Shown here: piece by piece, positions 1 to 8,444 of the stretch | Position numbering within the stretch: position 1 is the first letter of the stretch | Layout: each line of letters begins with the position of its first letter | DNA from: Gudongella sp034006985 | Lineage (GTDB): Bacteria; Bacillota; Clostridia; Tissierellales; Tissierellaceae | Length of the DNA stretch: 64,000 nt | Assembly (NCBI GenBank): GCA_034006985.1 | Contig: JAVERT010000001.1 | Location: forward strand, 1-64,000 | Direction: 5' to 3' | Notes under the pieces: model-generated | What the model was told of the DNA's origin: nothing | Seen by the model: the letters and a program-made list of their open reading frames with translations, nothing else | The model's database searches: none | Program-made: the position numbers and the translations under genes

Positions 1-2
1 AA

Positions 3-986
3 GATGATGATTCAAGGCTTTCTTTTTTACAGGGGAACTTTATAACATTAACAAATATGAATGATGATGATATAGATAGAATTATAAACTATAGATTAAG
101 CCCCATAAATGTATCTGTTCATACAACGAATCCTGAATTAAGAATCAAAATGTTGAAAAACAAAAATGCTGGTAAAGTTTACGAAATCTTAAAGAAATTT
201 CATAATGCTAAGCTTGAAATCAACTGTCAAATAGTTTTAGTTCCAAATGTTAATGATAAAACAGAACTAGAAAATACAATTGCTGACCTATCAAATTTAT
301 ACCCGTCAATTGCTTCAGTTGCTGTAGTACCTGTTGGAATTACAAAATATCGATCAAACTTAGAGAAATTAGATATATTTGATAAAGAATTATCTAAAGA
401 TTTAATTAAACAAATAAAAGCTATGCAAGAGAAATACCTAAAACATTTAGGTTCAAGATTTGTGTTTGCAAGTGACGAATTTTTTTGTGTATCTAATGAA
501 CCTTTACCACTTGAGGAAGAATATGAAGGTTATCCACAATATGAAAATGGTGTTGGTCTATTAAGGTCTTTCAAAAATGAAGTGCAAGAAAGGCTTGAAG
601 AACAAAAAGATTTAGTATCATTTACAAATAGAATTATTTTTGCAACAGGGGTATTAGCTTTCGATTTCATCTACGATATTTCAAAACTGATAATGATGAG
701 GTTTAAAAATCTTGAAATTAAAGTAATACCAATTAAAAATAAGTTTTTTGGTGAAACTATAACAGTATCTGGTCTGATAACAGCTTCAGATTTGGTTGAA
801 CAATTATCTAGTTTAGAAAATTACGATTATGTTTTAATTCCAGATTCTATGTTAAAAAAGGGTGAAGATGTATTTTTAGATAATATATCTTTAAAAGATG
901 CTACTGTAATGCTAAATAAAAAAATTTATGCAACACCAGTAGATGGAAGTAAACTAATAGATATAATAGAATATGGGGTGGAGTAA
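3..986 (+). CDS. DUF512 radical-SAM/PDZ-like protein, C-terminal part
   Basis: The reading frame is open from the left edge of the window to its stop, so about 327 residues of C-terminal sequence are present and the N-terminus lies outside. The visible part matches the DUF512 family: it begins in the region reading DDDSRLSFLQGNF, continues with LVPNVNDKTELENTI and VAVVPVGITKYR, and ends in the DUF512 domain with its FATG and IPIKNKFFG stretches. Family members usually carry an N-terminal PDZ-like segment and a radical-SAM cysteine motif, which would be upstream of the window. The biochemical function is not established. The stop overlaps the der start by one base (TAATG), so the two are probably translationally coupled. 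The family next to der is common in Clostridia. Confidence 0.85.
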   Translation, partial: DDDSRLSFLQGNFITLTNMNDDDIDRIINYRLSPINVSVHTTNPELRIKMLKNKNAGKVYEILKKFHNAKLEINCQIVLVPNVNDKTELENTIADLSNLYPSIASVAVVPVGITKYRSNLEKLDIFDKELSKDLIKQIKAMQEKYLKHLGSRFVFASDEFFCVSNEPLPLEEEYEGYPQYENGVGLLRSFKNEVQERLEEQKDLVSFTNRIIFATGVLAFDFIYDISKLIMMRFKNLEIKVIPIKNKFFGETITVSGLITASDLVEQLSSLENYDYVLIPDSMLKKGEDVFLDNISLKDATVMLNKKIYATPVDGSKLIDIIEYGVE

Positions 987-2302
987 TGAATAGACCAATT
1001 GTTTGTATAGTTGGAAGACCAAATGTAGGGAAATCAACGCTTTTTAATAAAATTGCAGGTAGAAGAGTTGCAATAACTGAAGATAAACCTGGGGTAACTA
1101 GAGATAGAATATATGCCATAGGAGAATGGCTAGGTAAATATTTTACACTAATTGACACTGGTGGCTTAGAGCCAGAAAAAGACGATTTAATAATGCATAA
1201 TATAAAAAAACAAGCAGATATAGCGATAGATACAGCTGATGTAATACTATTCGTAGTAGATGGTATAGAAGGGTTAACTTCAACTGATTTAGAAATTGGG
1301 AATATTCTCAGAAGGTCAGGTAAAGAAGTTATTGTGGTTGCAAACAAAATTGATACTAGAAATACTCCTGATGATATATATAATTTATATGAACTTGGTT
1401 TAGGTACACCTATGGTTATTTCATCTGAACAATCTTTAGGTTTAGGTGACTTGTTAGATGAAGTAATATCGCATTTTCCAGAATATAAGGATACAGAAGA
1501 AGATGACGATGTTGTAAGAGTAACTTTTATAGGAAGGCCAAATGCAGGGAAATCATCCTTAATTAATTATATTTTAGGAGAAGAAAGAGTAATCGTAACT
1601 GATATACCAGGCACAACTAGAGACTCTATCGACAGTCAATTTCAAATAGGTGAAGAAAAGTATATCTTTGTTGATACAGCAGGATTAAGAAGAAAAAGAT
1701 ATATTTCTGAAAAAGTTGAAAGATATTCTGTGGTAAGAACCTTAACTGCAGTAGATAGATCTGATATATGTGTAATGGTAATAGATGCTACAATGGGTCT
1801 TACTGAACAAGATACAAAAATAGCAGGATACGCTCATGATAATGGAAAAGCTATTATTATTGCAATAAACAAATGGGATTTAGTTGAAAAGGATAATAAG
1901 ACATATTTAAGTTTTGAAAAAGAGGTAAGGGAAACTCTTGGATTTATGCCATATGCACCAATTGTGTTTATTTCTGCAACAACAGGAAAAAGAGTAGACA
2001 AGCTACTAGAAATGCTTAAAACAGTAAATAATAACTATAGTTTGCGAATAAGTACAGGCGTTTTGAATGATATTTTAAATAAAGCAATATTAATGAATCA
2101 ACCACCTTCTGATAAAGGCAAAAGAGCAAAGATATATTATGGAACACAAGTTTCAGCAAGACCTCCAAAATTTGTAATTTTTGTAAATACGAAGCAATTA
2201 GTCCATTTTTCATACGCAAGGTATTTAGAGAATCAAATCAGAAATCATTTTGGTTTTATGGGTACTCCAATAAGAATGGAATTTAGAGAAAAGGGAGAAT
2301 AA
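986..2302 (+). CDS. der: Ribosome biogenesis GTPase Der (EngA)
   Basis: This 438-residue protein has the two tandem GTPase domains that define Der. The first P-loop GRPNVGKS is at residues 10-17 with DTGG at 57-60 and NKID at 120-123. The second P-loop GRPNAGKS is at 183-190, followed by DTAG and NKWD. A C-terminal KH-like domain ends the protein, which matches the usual length. Der acts in the cytoplasm in maturation of the 50S ribosomal subunit. The ATG overlaps the preceding stop and has a GGTGGAG ribosome-binding site (RBS). It is followed after two bases by plsY, so both are likely on one transcript. Confidence 0.97.
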   Translation: MNRPIVCIVGRPNVGKSTLFNKIAGRRVAITEDKPGVTRDRIYAIGEWLGKYFTLIDTGGLEPEKDDLIMHNIKKQADIAIDTADVILFVVDGIEGLTSTDLEIGNILRRSGKEVIVVANKIDTRNTPDDIYNLYELGLGTPMVISSEQSLGLGDLLDEVISHFPEYKDTEEDDDVVRVTFIGRPNAGKSSLINYILGEERVIVTDIPGTTRDSIDSQFQIGEEKYIFVDTAGLRRKRYISEKVERYSVVRTLTAVDRSDICVMVIDATMGLTEQDTKIAGYAHDNGKAIIIAINKWDLVEKDNKTYLSFEKEVRETLGFMPYAPIVFISATTGKRVDKLLEMLKTVNNNYSLRISTGVLNDILNKAILMNQPPSDKGKRAKIYYGTQVSARPPKFVIFVNTKQLVHFSYARYLENQIRNHFGFMGTPIRMEFREKGE

Positions 2303-2304
2303 AG

Positions 2305-2892
2305 ATGCGTCTATTTTTAATTCCTGCATTTGCATATTTGATTGGTAGTTTTTCATCTGCATATGTAGTAGGGAGAGTTTTTAAAAAAATAGATATAAGA
2401 AAACACGGAAGTGGTAACCCTGGTACAACTAATGCGATGAGAGTTATGGGGAAAAAATTTGGCTTATTGACCTTTGGCTTAGATTTTTTAAAAGGTATAG
2501 TTGCATCTTTGATTGGACTATACTTATATGGATACTATGGGGGGTTATTAGCTAGTCTATTTGTAGTTATTGGACACAATTGGCCGATATTTTTTAAATT
2601 TAAAGGCGGGAAAGGTATAGCAACCACGATAGCAGCATTAGCAGTTTTACAATTTCCATTGACTCTTATAAGTGTTTTAATTGGAGTAGTTGTGGCTGCA
2701 ATAACTAGATATGTATCATTAGGTTCAATTGTTTTTTTAGCTGTGAATTTTATATTATCGTTTTCAGCGATTGTAAAAATTGATATATACACTCAACTAA
2801 CATATTTTTTATTGTTTTTATTAGGTTGCTATAGGCATAAAGATAATATAAAGAGATTAATAAACGGAACAGAGAATAAAATTGGTAGGTGA
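2305..2892 (+). CDS. plsY: Acyl-phosphate:glycerol-3-phosphate acyltransferase PlsY
   Basis: PlsY is the integral membrane enzyme that moves an acyl group from acyl-phosphate (made by PlsX) to glycerol-3-phosphate, the first acylation in phospholipid synthesis. The 195-residue protein has several hydrophobic segments and the three family motifs: SGNPGTTN at residues 36-43, GHNWP at 91-95 with KGGKGIATT at 101-109, and the later GSIVFL segment. Its partner plsX is also in this window, about 35 kb downstream. It sits between der and gpsA, and gpsA makes its glycerol-3-phosphate substrate, so this is a functional pair. Confidence 0.96.
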   Translation: MRLFLIPAFAYLIGSFSSAYVVGRVFKKIDIRKHGSGNPGTTNAMRVMGKKFGLLTFGLDFLKGIVASLIGLYLYGYYGGLLASLFVVIGHNWPIFFKFKGGKGIATTIAALAVLQFPLTLISVLIGVVVAAITRYVSLGSIVFLAVNFILSFSAIVKIDIYTQLTYFLLFLLGCYRHKDNIKRLINGTENKIGR

Positions 2893-2897
2893 AGACT

Positions 2898-3926
2898 TTG
2901 GAAACAAGAGTAGGTATAATTGGAGGGGGAAGTTGGGGTACTGCATTAGCAGTTCTATTAGCCAGTAAAGGTGTTAGGACAACTATTTGGCTAAGGAATG
3001 AAAAACAAGTAAGTGAAATAACAAAAAACAGAATAAATATGAAATATTTGCCAGAGATTTTTTTAAATAATAAAATAAGTGTGACATCAGATATAAATGA
3101 AGCTATATTAAATAAAGAAATTGTTGTACTTGCAGTACCTACACAAAGTGTAAGAAGTACTTTAAGTTCAGTCGGAGATAGAATTAAAAAAAATCAAATC
3201 ATAGTAAATGTCTCGAAAGGAATTGAAACAGAGTCTCTAAAGAGAATTTCTGAAGTAGTTAATGAATTCTATCCAGATAATCCATTTTGTGTTTTATCAG
3301 GGCCTTCACATGCTGAAGAGGTTGCATTAGGAATACCAACAACTGTTGTATCAGCTTCTAAAGATAAGTATATTGCAGAAGCTATACAAGATTTATTCAC
3401 AAGCCCAAATTTTAGAGTTTATACAAATCCAGATGTAATAGGGGTAGAACTCGGAGGAGCATTAAAAAATATAATTGCATTAGGTGCTGGAATTTCCGAT
3501 GGATTAGGATATGGCGATAACACTAAAGCTGCTTTAATGACAAGAGGAATATATGAAATGTCTAAACTAGGAATTGAATTAGGGGCAGATCCGGACACAT
3601 TTTGGGGACTGTCAGGAATAGGAGATTTAATTGTTACTTGTACTAGCATGCATAGTAGAAATAGAAGAGCTGGGATTTTAATAGGTAAGGGATACAGTTT
3701 TGATGCTGCAGTAAAAGAAATAGGTATGGTTGTAGAAGGAATTAAAACAACAGAATCAACATATAAACTTGCTAGATTAATTAAAACTAATATGCCAATA
3801 ACAAATGAAATATATAATGTACTTTATCAAGAAAGTAATGTAGAGGAATCTGTTAGAAGACTTATGGGAAGATCTAAAAAACATGAGATGGAATTAATTG
3901 TAACACAAGAAAAAGTGAGCTGGTGA
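2898..3926 (+). CDS. gpsA: Glycerol-3-phosphate dehydrogenase [NAD(P)+]
   Basis: GpsA reduces dihydroxyacetone phosphate to sn-glycerol-3-phosphate for phospholipid synthesis. The N-terminal Rossmann motif GIIGGGSWGTA lies within the first 16 residues. The catalytic region GGALKNIIALGAG and the signature GLSGIGDLIVTCTS follow in order. Two starts are possible: GTG at 2889, overlapping the plsY stop but without an upstream RBS, or TTG at 2898, which has AGGTGA at 2887-2892 at proper spacing. I prefer TTG (342 residues), though the longer 345-residue form cannot be excluded. The last codons lie inside the terminator hairpin that closes this operon. Confidence 0.95.
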   Translation: METRVGIIGGGSWGTALAVLLASKGVRTTIWLRNEKQVSEITKNRINMKYLPEIFLNNKISVTSDINEAILNKEIVVLAVPTQSVRSTLSSVGDRIKKNQIIVNVSKGIETESLKRISEVVNEFYPDNPFCVLSGPSHAEEVALGIPTTVVSASKDKYIAEAIQDLFTSPNFRVYTNPDVIGVELGGALKNIIALGAGISDGLGYGDNTKAALMTRGIYEMSKLGIELGADPDTFWGLSGIGDLIVTCTSMHSRNRRAGILIGKGYSFDAAVKEIGMVVEGIKTTESTYKLARLIKTNMPITNEIYNVLYQESNVEESVRRLMGRSKKHEMELIVTQEKVSW

Positions 3927-3949
3927 TATGAATCACAAGCTCACTTTTA
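3915..3949 (+). terminator. Intrinsic terminator overlapping the gpsA stop
   Basis: GTGAGCT at 3915-3921 pairs with AGCTCAC at 3938-3944, and GTGAT at 3923-3927 with ATCAC at 3932-3936. One G-A mismatch lies between them. The stem of about 13 positions is followed by TTTT. The stop codon TGA (3924-3926) is inside the hairpin. Confidence 0.8.
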
Positions 3950-4005
3950 CGTCACACTCTATTACAGACATGATTATAACTGAATAATTTGATTTTGCAA
4001 AGTAG

Positions 4006-4034
4006 TTTAAAAACCTAATATATTATGATATACT
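4006..4034 (+). promoter_or_regulatory. Candidate promoter with extended -10, division cluster
   Basis: TTTAAA (4006-4011) and TATACT (4029-4034) are separated by 17 bases, and a TG at 4026-4027 gives an extended -10 element. It lies between the gpsA terminator and the next gene, where a new transcript must begin. The -35 is a weak match. Confidence 0.5.
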
Positions 4035-4063
4035 AAATTTATTATATATAAGGGGGCTAGCGA

Positions 4064-4438
4064 ATGTTTGAATTTATTATATTATTTACAAGTGTAGTAT
4101 TATTTGCTGGTATTCTAGGATATACACTTGTAGTCTTTAAAGAAAAATTTTATTTGAAAAAAAATATTATTTACATTGATAATAGATTTATAAGTCAGGA
4201 AGAGATTGAAGATACGGATATGCAAGAATTTTTTCTTGATGGTACAAAGCTAAAAGCTGGTGATGAGGTTTCTATTTTAACCAAATCTAAAAAAAAATTC
4301 AAAGGGATATTATTGGGCGCAGTTAAAAAGGAACAATCAATAAAAATGATAACATATGCAAATGAAGTAATAAAACTTAAAATAGAAAGTATAAACCAAT
4401 TCAAGATAATGAGCAAATACGGAAAATTTTTTAGTTAG
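4064..4438 (+). CDS. Unidentified membrane-anchored protein
   Basis: I do not recognise this 124-residue protein. Residues 1-25 form one hydrophobic segment, followed by a basic stretch (KEKFYLKK), so the likely topology is an N-terminal anchor with the C-terminal domain in the cytoplasm. The soluble part has a run of alternating hydrophobic and charged residues (ILTKSKKKFKGILLGAVKK) compatible with a small beta-rich domain. It has a strong RBS (AGGGGGC), is the first gene after a terminator and probable promoter, and lies 12 bases before the HlyD-like gene. That arrangement suggests a joint role with that gene or with the division genes behind it. No function is assigned. Confidence 0.75.
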   Translation: MFEFIILFTSVVLFAGILGYTLVVFKEKFYLKKNIIYIDNRFISQEEIEDTDMQEFFLDGTKLKAGDEVSILTKSKKKFKGILLGAVKKEQSIKMITYANEVIKLKIESINQFKIMSKYGKFFS

Positions 4439-4450
4439 GTGTGAGTTAGA

Positions 4451-5713
4451 ATGAAAAAATCTAATAATCTTGGCTTAACTAAGGTTATCTTATCAGTAAT
4501 ATTAGTCTTGTTTATTCTATTGGTAATAAATTATATTCCAAAAATATTAAAAAGAGAAGTGTCAACAATTCTTCCTATATATTTTGAATATAAAGAGACA
4601 TTACCAATTCAAGGGGTTACAATAAAAGATGAAAAATTGTATTTTAGTGAAACAGATGGTGAAATATATGGTATTATTGACGAAGGTTTAAGAGTGCCTG
4701 TTGGTATGGAAATTGCAGAAATATTATCTCCAAAAGATATGACATTTTATAAAGGCGAGCTGGATTCCATAGAGAGTTTAATCAACCAATTAAGTATAAA
4801 TACATCAAGTACCACCAATAATGCGAGTAGCACGGTACAAATGACAAATACTCTGATAAAACAAATTCAGACAGATATCCAGAGTGAGACATACACTAGC
4901 CTTAAAAAAACAAAGGAAAACTTATCTTTTGCTTTTAAAAATCACATACAAACACAAGAAACTAACAACTCAGACATTCTTAGCAGTGAAAAGTTAGTAG
5001 AAAAAAGAAGTAAACTTTTACAAGAAATCTCTAATTATAATGAAAGATTGTTTTCAAAACATTCAGGGATTGTATCTTACAAAATAGATTCTTATGAAGA
5101 AATGCTTACATCTAATGATCTTGATAGCTCAGCAGATCATATTTTTGATTCTGATATAAGTATTAAATTATCGAGTAATCAAGCTAGTAAAGTTGCCTTT
5201 AAAATAATTGATGGCTATGATTATTATATTGCTCTTAAACTATCCAAGTATAATTCTTTATTGCTAAAAGATAAAGATAAATTAGAAATTGAGGTTGAGA
5301 TAGATGAGTTAGATGAACATAATATTAACTTTGTGCTTCCAGTGGTTAAGAGATATTCTAGAGGCACCGAGGAGATTGTATTATTAAAAAGTAATCAATT
5401 TTTAGAGATAGTTTACAATCATAGATTGTTAGATTTGAACATAGTAATAGTTAAAAAAGATTCTTATAAAATTCCATTAGAGTCTGTTATAACAATTAAT
5501 AATCAGCAAGGAGTTTTTGTTAGATCTTTCTATGATGTGGTAGTATTTAGACCAATCATATTAAACGCCAAAGATGAAAAGTTTGCATATATTGATATTG
5601 GAGACACTGATAATAGAATAGAAATTAAAGATAAATCTTATAAAACTATTAATGAGTTTTCGGAAATAATTAAGAGTCCTAATCTTGTAGAAGATGGTCA
5701 AATTTTAAACTAA
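4451..5713 (+). CDS. HlyD-like membrane protein of unknown role
   Basis: This 420-residue protein has an N-terminal transmembrane segment (about residues 9-29) and a long extracytoplasmic part. The region after the anchor (ETDGEIYGIIDEGLRVPVGMEIAEIL) resembles the biotinyl-lipoyl-like half motif of HlyD and other membrane-fusion proteins. A predicted coiled-coil or helical stretch rich in Ser, Thr and Gln follows (about 95-185), then a second half motif (KHSGIVSYKIDSYEEML) and beta-rich C-terminal sequence. No ABC or RND transporter gene is adjacent, so an efflux role is not supported by context. It overlaps yggS by one base (TAATG) and heads the sepF-divIVA cluster. The domain assignment is by pattern only. 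Confidence 0.7.
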   Translation: MKKSNNLGLTKVILSVILVLFILLVINYIPKILKREVSTILPIYFEYKETLPIQGVTIKDEKLYFSETDGEIYGIIDEGLRVPVGMEIAEILSPKDMTFYKGELDSIESLINQLSINTSSTTNNASSTVQMTNTLIKQIQTDIQSETYTSLKKTKENLSFAFKNHIQTQETNNSDILSSEKLVEKRSKLLQEISNYNERLFSKHSGIVSYKIDSYEEMLTSNDLDSSADHIFDSDISIKLSSNQASKVAFKIIDGYDYYIALKLSKYNSLLLKDKDKLEIEVEIDELDEHNINFVLPVVKRYSRGTEEIVLLKSNQFLEIVYNHRLLDLNIVIVKKDSYKIPLESVITINNQQGVFVRSFYDVVVFRPIILNAKDEKFAYIDIGDTDNRIEIKDKSYKTINEFSEIIKSPNLVEDGQILN

Positions 5714-6414
5714 TGGAGGTAATTAAAATTAGTATAGCAGATAATATTAAAATCATTAAAGAAAATGTAAATCAGGCAATAGCTAACTCTAGTAGGAGCA
5801 ATGATGTTAAAATAATAGCTGTTACGAAAACTTTATCTGCACCAGTTATCGAACTGGCTTTGAATGAGGGAATGATAGATATTGGAGAGAATAAAGTTCA
5901 AGAATTAATAGAAAAGATGACAATATTTAAAGATAGACCTAATTATCATATGATTGGTCATTTACAATCGAATAAAGTTAGATATATCATCGACAATATT
6001 TATTTGATACATTCTTTAGATAGAGAGTCTCTGGCAAAAGAAATAGATAAAAGAGCAAAAAGTATTAACAAAATTATTGATTGTTTAATTCAAGTTAATA
6101 TATCAGAAGAAGAATCAAAATTTGGGATAAAAGAAGAAGAGGTAATTTCTTTTGTTGAAAAACTACTCCAATATTCTAATATTAATATCAAAGGATTGAT
6201 GACGATTGCACCATTTACTCAAGAAGAGAAAATCATAAGAGAATCTTTTAGTGGACTATATGAATTAAATGAAAAACTAAAATCAAGGAATTACAAAGAA
6301 CTAGATATGAATATTCTATCTATGGGTATGTCAAATGATTATAAGATTGCAATAGAAGAAGGCTCAAATATGGTAAGATTAGGTACAGCAATTTTCGGTA
6401 AAAGAAATTATTAA
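5713..6414 (+). CDS. yggS: YggS/PLPBP-family pyridoxal phosphate homeostasis protein
   Basis: YggS proteins bind pyridoxal 5'-phosphate without known enzymatic activity and keep free PLP and amino-acid pools balanced. The PLP lysine is in AVTK (Lys39 from the ATG), followed by the family stretches DIGENKVQEL, MIGHLQSNK, VNISEEESKFG, GLMTIAPF and LSMGMSNDYKIAI. The ATG at 5713 overlaps the preceding stop but has no RBS upstream. GGAGGT at 5715-5720 lies inside the gene and is ideally spaced for an in-frame ATT at 5728, which would give a protein starting at SIADNI. I keep the ATG as the formal start. The neighbours sepF, yggT, ylmH and divIVA are the usual Gram-positive company. Confidence 0.94.
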   Translation: MEVIKISIADNIKIIKENVNQAIANSSRSNDVKIIAVTKTLSAPVIELALNEGMIDIGENKVQELIEKMTIFKDRPNYHMIGHLQSNKVRYIIDNIYLIHSLDRESLAKEIDKRAKSINKIIDCLIQVNISEEESKFGIKEEEVISFVEKLLQYSNINIKGLMTIAPFTQEEKIIRESFSGLYELNEKLKSRNYKELDMNILSMGMSNDYKIAIEEGSNMVRLGTAIFGKRNY

Positions 6415-6427
6415 TGGGAGGTTAGTT

Positions 6428-6856
6428 ATGGGTGATTTATTTAACAAGTTTAAGTATTTTATTGGAATTGATGACTACGAGGAGGAATATACAATGGAAG
6501 AAGAGGACGCATTTGATACCATTGAACCGCCTATAAGTAGCAAAAAGATTGGTGGCAAAGTAGTAAATTTGCATACTAACAGCAATATGAAAATAGCTGT
6601 TCATGAGCCACTAAGTTATGAGGAAGCCCCCGCTATCATAGATGATCTTAAATTAAAAAAAGCGGTAGTTGTAAATTTCGAACAGTTAGATACAACTGTA
6701 AAAAGACAGATATTTGATTTTGTAAATGGAGGAATATATGCAGTAGAAGGTAAAATACAAAAAGTTACAAGAGATATTTTTATACTTGCACCTTTAAATA
6801 TTGAAATAGATGGTTTAAAAGACGAATTGAAAAATAGGGGAATATTCCCATGGTAA
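6428..6856 (+). CDS. sepF: Cell division protein SepF
   Basis: SepF binds membrane and FtsZ and helps assemble the septal ring. The 142-residue protein has a short N-terminal amphipathic helix (MGDLFNKFKYFIGI), an acidic linker (about 18-40) and the SepF core from about residue 55. Core hallmarks are VHEPLSYEEAPAIIDDL, VVNFEQLD, RQIFDFVNGG and FILAPLNIEI. The length is normal. The start follows GGGAGG by a good distance. ftsZ is not in the window, so the partner is encoded elsewhere. It lies 10 bases before yggT. Confidence 0.96.
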   Translation: MGDLFNKFKYFIGIDDYEEEYTMEEEDAFDTIEPPISSKKIGGKVVNLHTNSNMKIAVHEPLSYEEAPAIIDDLKLKKAVVVNFEQLDTTVKRQIFDFVNGGIYAVEGKIQKVTRDIFILAPLNIEIDGLKDELKNRGIFPW

Positions 6857-6866
6857 GGAGACATTC

Positions 6867-7133
6867 ATGTATACATTATTAAGATCCATTGGAATATTAG
6901 TAGATTTAATTGAAATTCTAATTATAATAAGAATTTTTATAAATATATTTAGAGTACCAATGAATAACATATTCGGTAAAGTTCTCTTTGAGCTAACCGA
7001 CCCAATATTATCTCCTGCAAAAGCTTTACTAGATAAATTAGGCTTAAATAAAGGATTTATTGATTTTTCACCTTGGGTTGCTATAATATTTTTACGATTA
7101 TTTTACTCTGTTATTATAAGAATTTTGGGTTGA
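6867..7133 (+). CDS. yggT: YggT family membrane protein
   Basis: This 88-residue protein has two hydrophobic segments (about residues 5-28 and 64-87) separated by the conserved loop with FELTDPILSPAKALL. That is the YggT/YlmG arrangement. YlmG-type proteins have been linked to cell-division and membrane organisation, but a biochemical function is not fixed. It has an AAGGAG RBS and is placed between sepF and ylmH, exactly as in Bacillus and many Clostridia. The next gene starts four bases after its stop. Confidence 0.9.
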   Translation: MYTLLRSIGILVDLIEILIIIRIFINIFRVPMNNIFGKVLFELTDPILSPAKALLDKLGLNKGFIDFSPWVAIIFLRLFYSVIIRILG

Positions 7134-7137
7134 TAAT

Positions 7138-7917
7138 ATGCTAGAAATAAATTTCAATTTAGATTATATTGAAGATGTGAAAACTAAGTTGAAAATGAAA
7201 CAAATCATAGATAAAATAAGAATCGTTTTAAAGAGTCACACTGTTGAATCAACAGATTTTTTAGACCCTTATGAAATAAGATTAGGTAGATCTATTTTAA
7301 ATCAGATTTCTGAAATATCATATACTGAATATGGTGGTTTAGAAAAAGCTGAAAGAAAAATACTATATATATTCCCTGAATATATGAACTATACTGATAT
7401 AGAATCAAAGATTGGTTATCTAAATTCAGATAGATTTGAGAGCTTAACTCATAGGGATTACCTAGGTTCTATTTTAAGTTTAGGCGTAATACGGGAGAAA
7501 ATTGGGGATATATTGTTATATAAAGATAAAACAGTTTTCATAGTAAAAAAGGAAATTATAAACTATATTATAATTAACTTAACTCAAATTGGTAACCACT
7601 CAACTAACATAAAGGAATTAGAAGGTCAAGTGATAGACTCACCAGTAGAAGACTATGAAGAATTTAAGATATTTACTTCATCTTTAAGATTAGATTCTTT
7701 TTTGAGTTCCATTTATAAAATATCTAGAAGCGAAAGTTTGAAAAAAATCAAATCAAATGATGTAAAAATCAATTGGGAACATATAACAAAAGCTACTAAA
7801 ATACTAAATGTAGGTGATATAATCTCTTTAAGAGGTTTTGGGAGATCAAAAATATTTTCATATGAAGGACAGAGTAGGAAAGGAAAGAATATATCAACAA
7901 TAAGAAAACCTAAATAA
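7138..7917 (+). CDS. ylmH: YlmH-type S4-domain RNA-binding protein
   Basis: The 259-residue protein has the YlmH layout: an N-terminal region with FLDPYEIRLGRSIL, a middle segment reading FESLTHRDYLGSILSLGVIREKIGD, and a C-terminal S4 domain (about 178-245) with LDSFLSSIYKISRSES, VKINW and GDIISLRGFGR. YlmH-type proteins bind RNA, and the Bacillus protein has been connected with ribosome quality control of stalled large subunits. The rqcH gene of that pathway is about 2.7 kb downstream. The RBS is weak and the start probably relies on coupling from yggT. Confidence 0.92.
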   Translation: MLEINFNLDYIEDVKTKLKMKQIIDKIRIVLKSHTVESTDFLDPYEIRLGRSILNQISEISYTEYGGLEKAERKILYIFPEYMNYTDIESKIGYLNSDRFESLTHRDYLGSILSLGVIREKIGDILLYKDKTVFIVKKEIINYIIINLTQIGNHSTNIKELEGQVIDSPVEDYEEFKIFTSSLRLDSFLSSIYKISRSESLKKIKSNDVKINWEHITKATKILNVGDIISLRGFGRSKIFSYEGQSRKGKNISTIRKPK

Positions 7918-7929
7918 TGGAGTGATATT

Positions 7930-8421
7930 ATGATAACGCCTTTAGATATTCAAAATAAAAATTTCAAGAAATCATTTATGGGGTTTAATAAAAATGAAGT
8001 CAATTTTTTTTTACAAGAGATGATTGAAGATTATGAAGAAATGTATAAAGAAAATATAAACCATAAAGAGAAAATTAATTTTTTATCAGAACAACTAAAT
8101 CAGTTTAAAACGTTAGAAGATACTTTAAAAAGCACTCTTTTAGTAGCTCAAAAATCAGCTGATGAATTAACACTTAATGCAAGGAATAAAGCTGATCTTA
8201 TTATAGATAATGCAGAAAATAAAGGCAAAGAAATAATAGATAAATCAAAAGATGATGTTAAACACATAAAAGATGAATATGAATTTCTGGAAAAAGAGCT
8301 CTTTATATTTAAAACTAGATTTAGTTCTTTTTTACAATCTCAAATAACGAGTTTAGACGATTTCTATTTAAATATGGGAAAAGAACGATTAACTGATAAT
8401 AATCTATTGCATGAAGAATAA
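7930..8421 (+). CDS. divIVA: DivIVA domain protein
   Basis: DivIVA proteins bind curved membrane and mark cell poles and septa. The N-terminal domain is clear: ITPLDIQNKNFKKSFMGFNKNEVNFFLQEM. Residues from about 30 onward are charged and heptad-like, giving a coiled coil through about residue 130. At 163 residues it is at the short end of the family. The start follows a GGAGTGA RBS, and a hairpin terminator follows the stop by about 23 bases, so this is the last gene of the division cluster. Confidence 0.93.
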   Translation: MITPLDIQNKNFKKSFMGFNKNEVNFFLQEMIEDYEEMYKENINHKEKINFLSEQLNQFKTLEDTLKSTLLVAQKSADELTLNARNKADLIIDNAENKGKEIIDKSKDDVKHIKDEYEFLEKELFIFKTRFSSFLQSQITSLDDFYLNMGKERLTDNNLLHEE

Positions 8422-8444
8422 CATATTTAAGAATTACATAAAAT

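Noticed and set aside
901..1347. 148-codon antisense frame over der
   Set aside because: Shadow of the first GTPase domain; no RBS.
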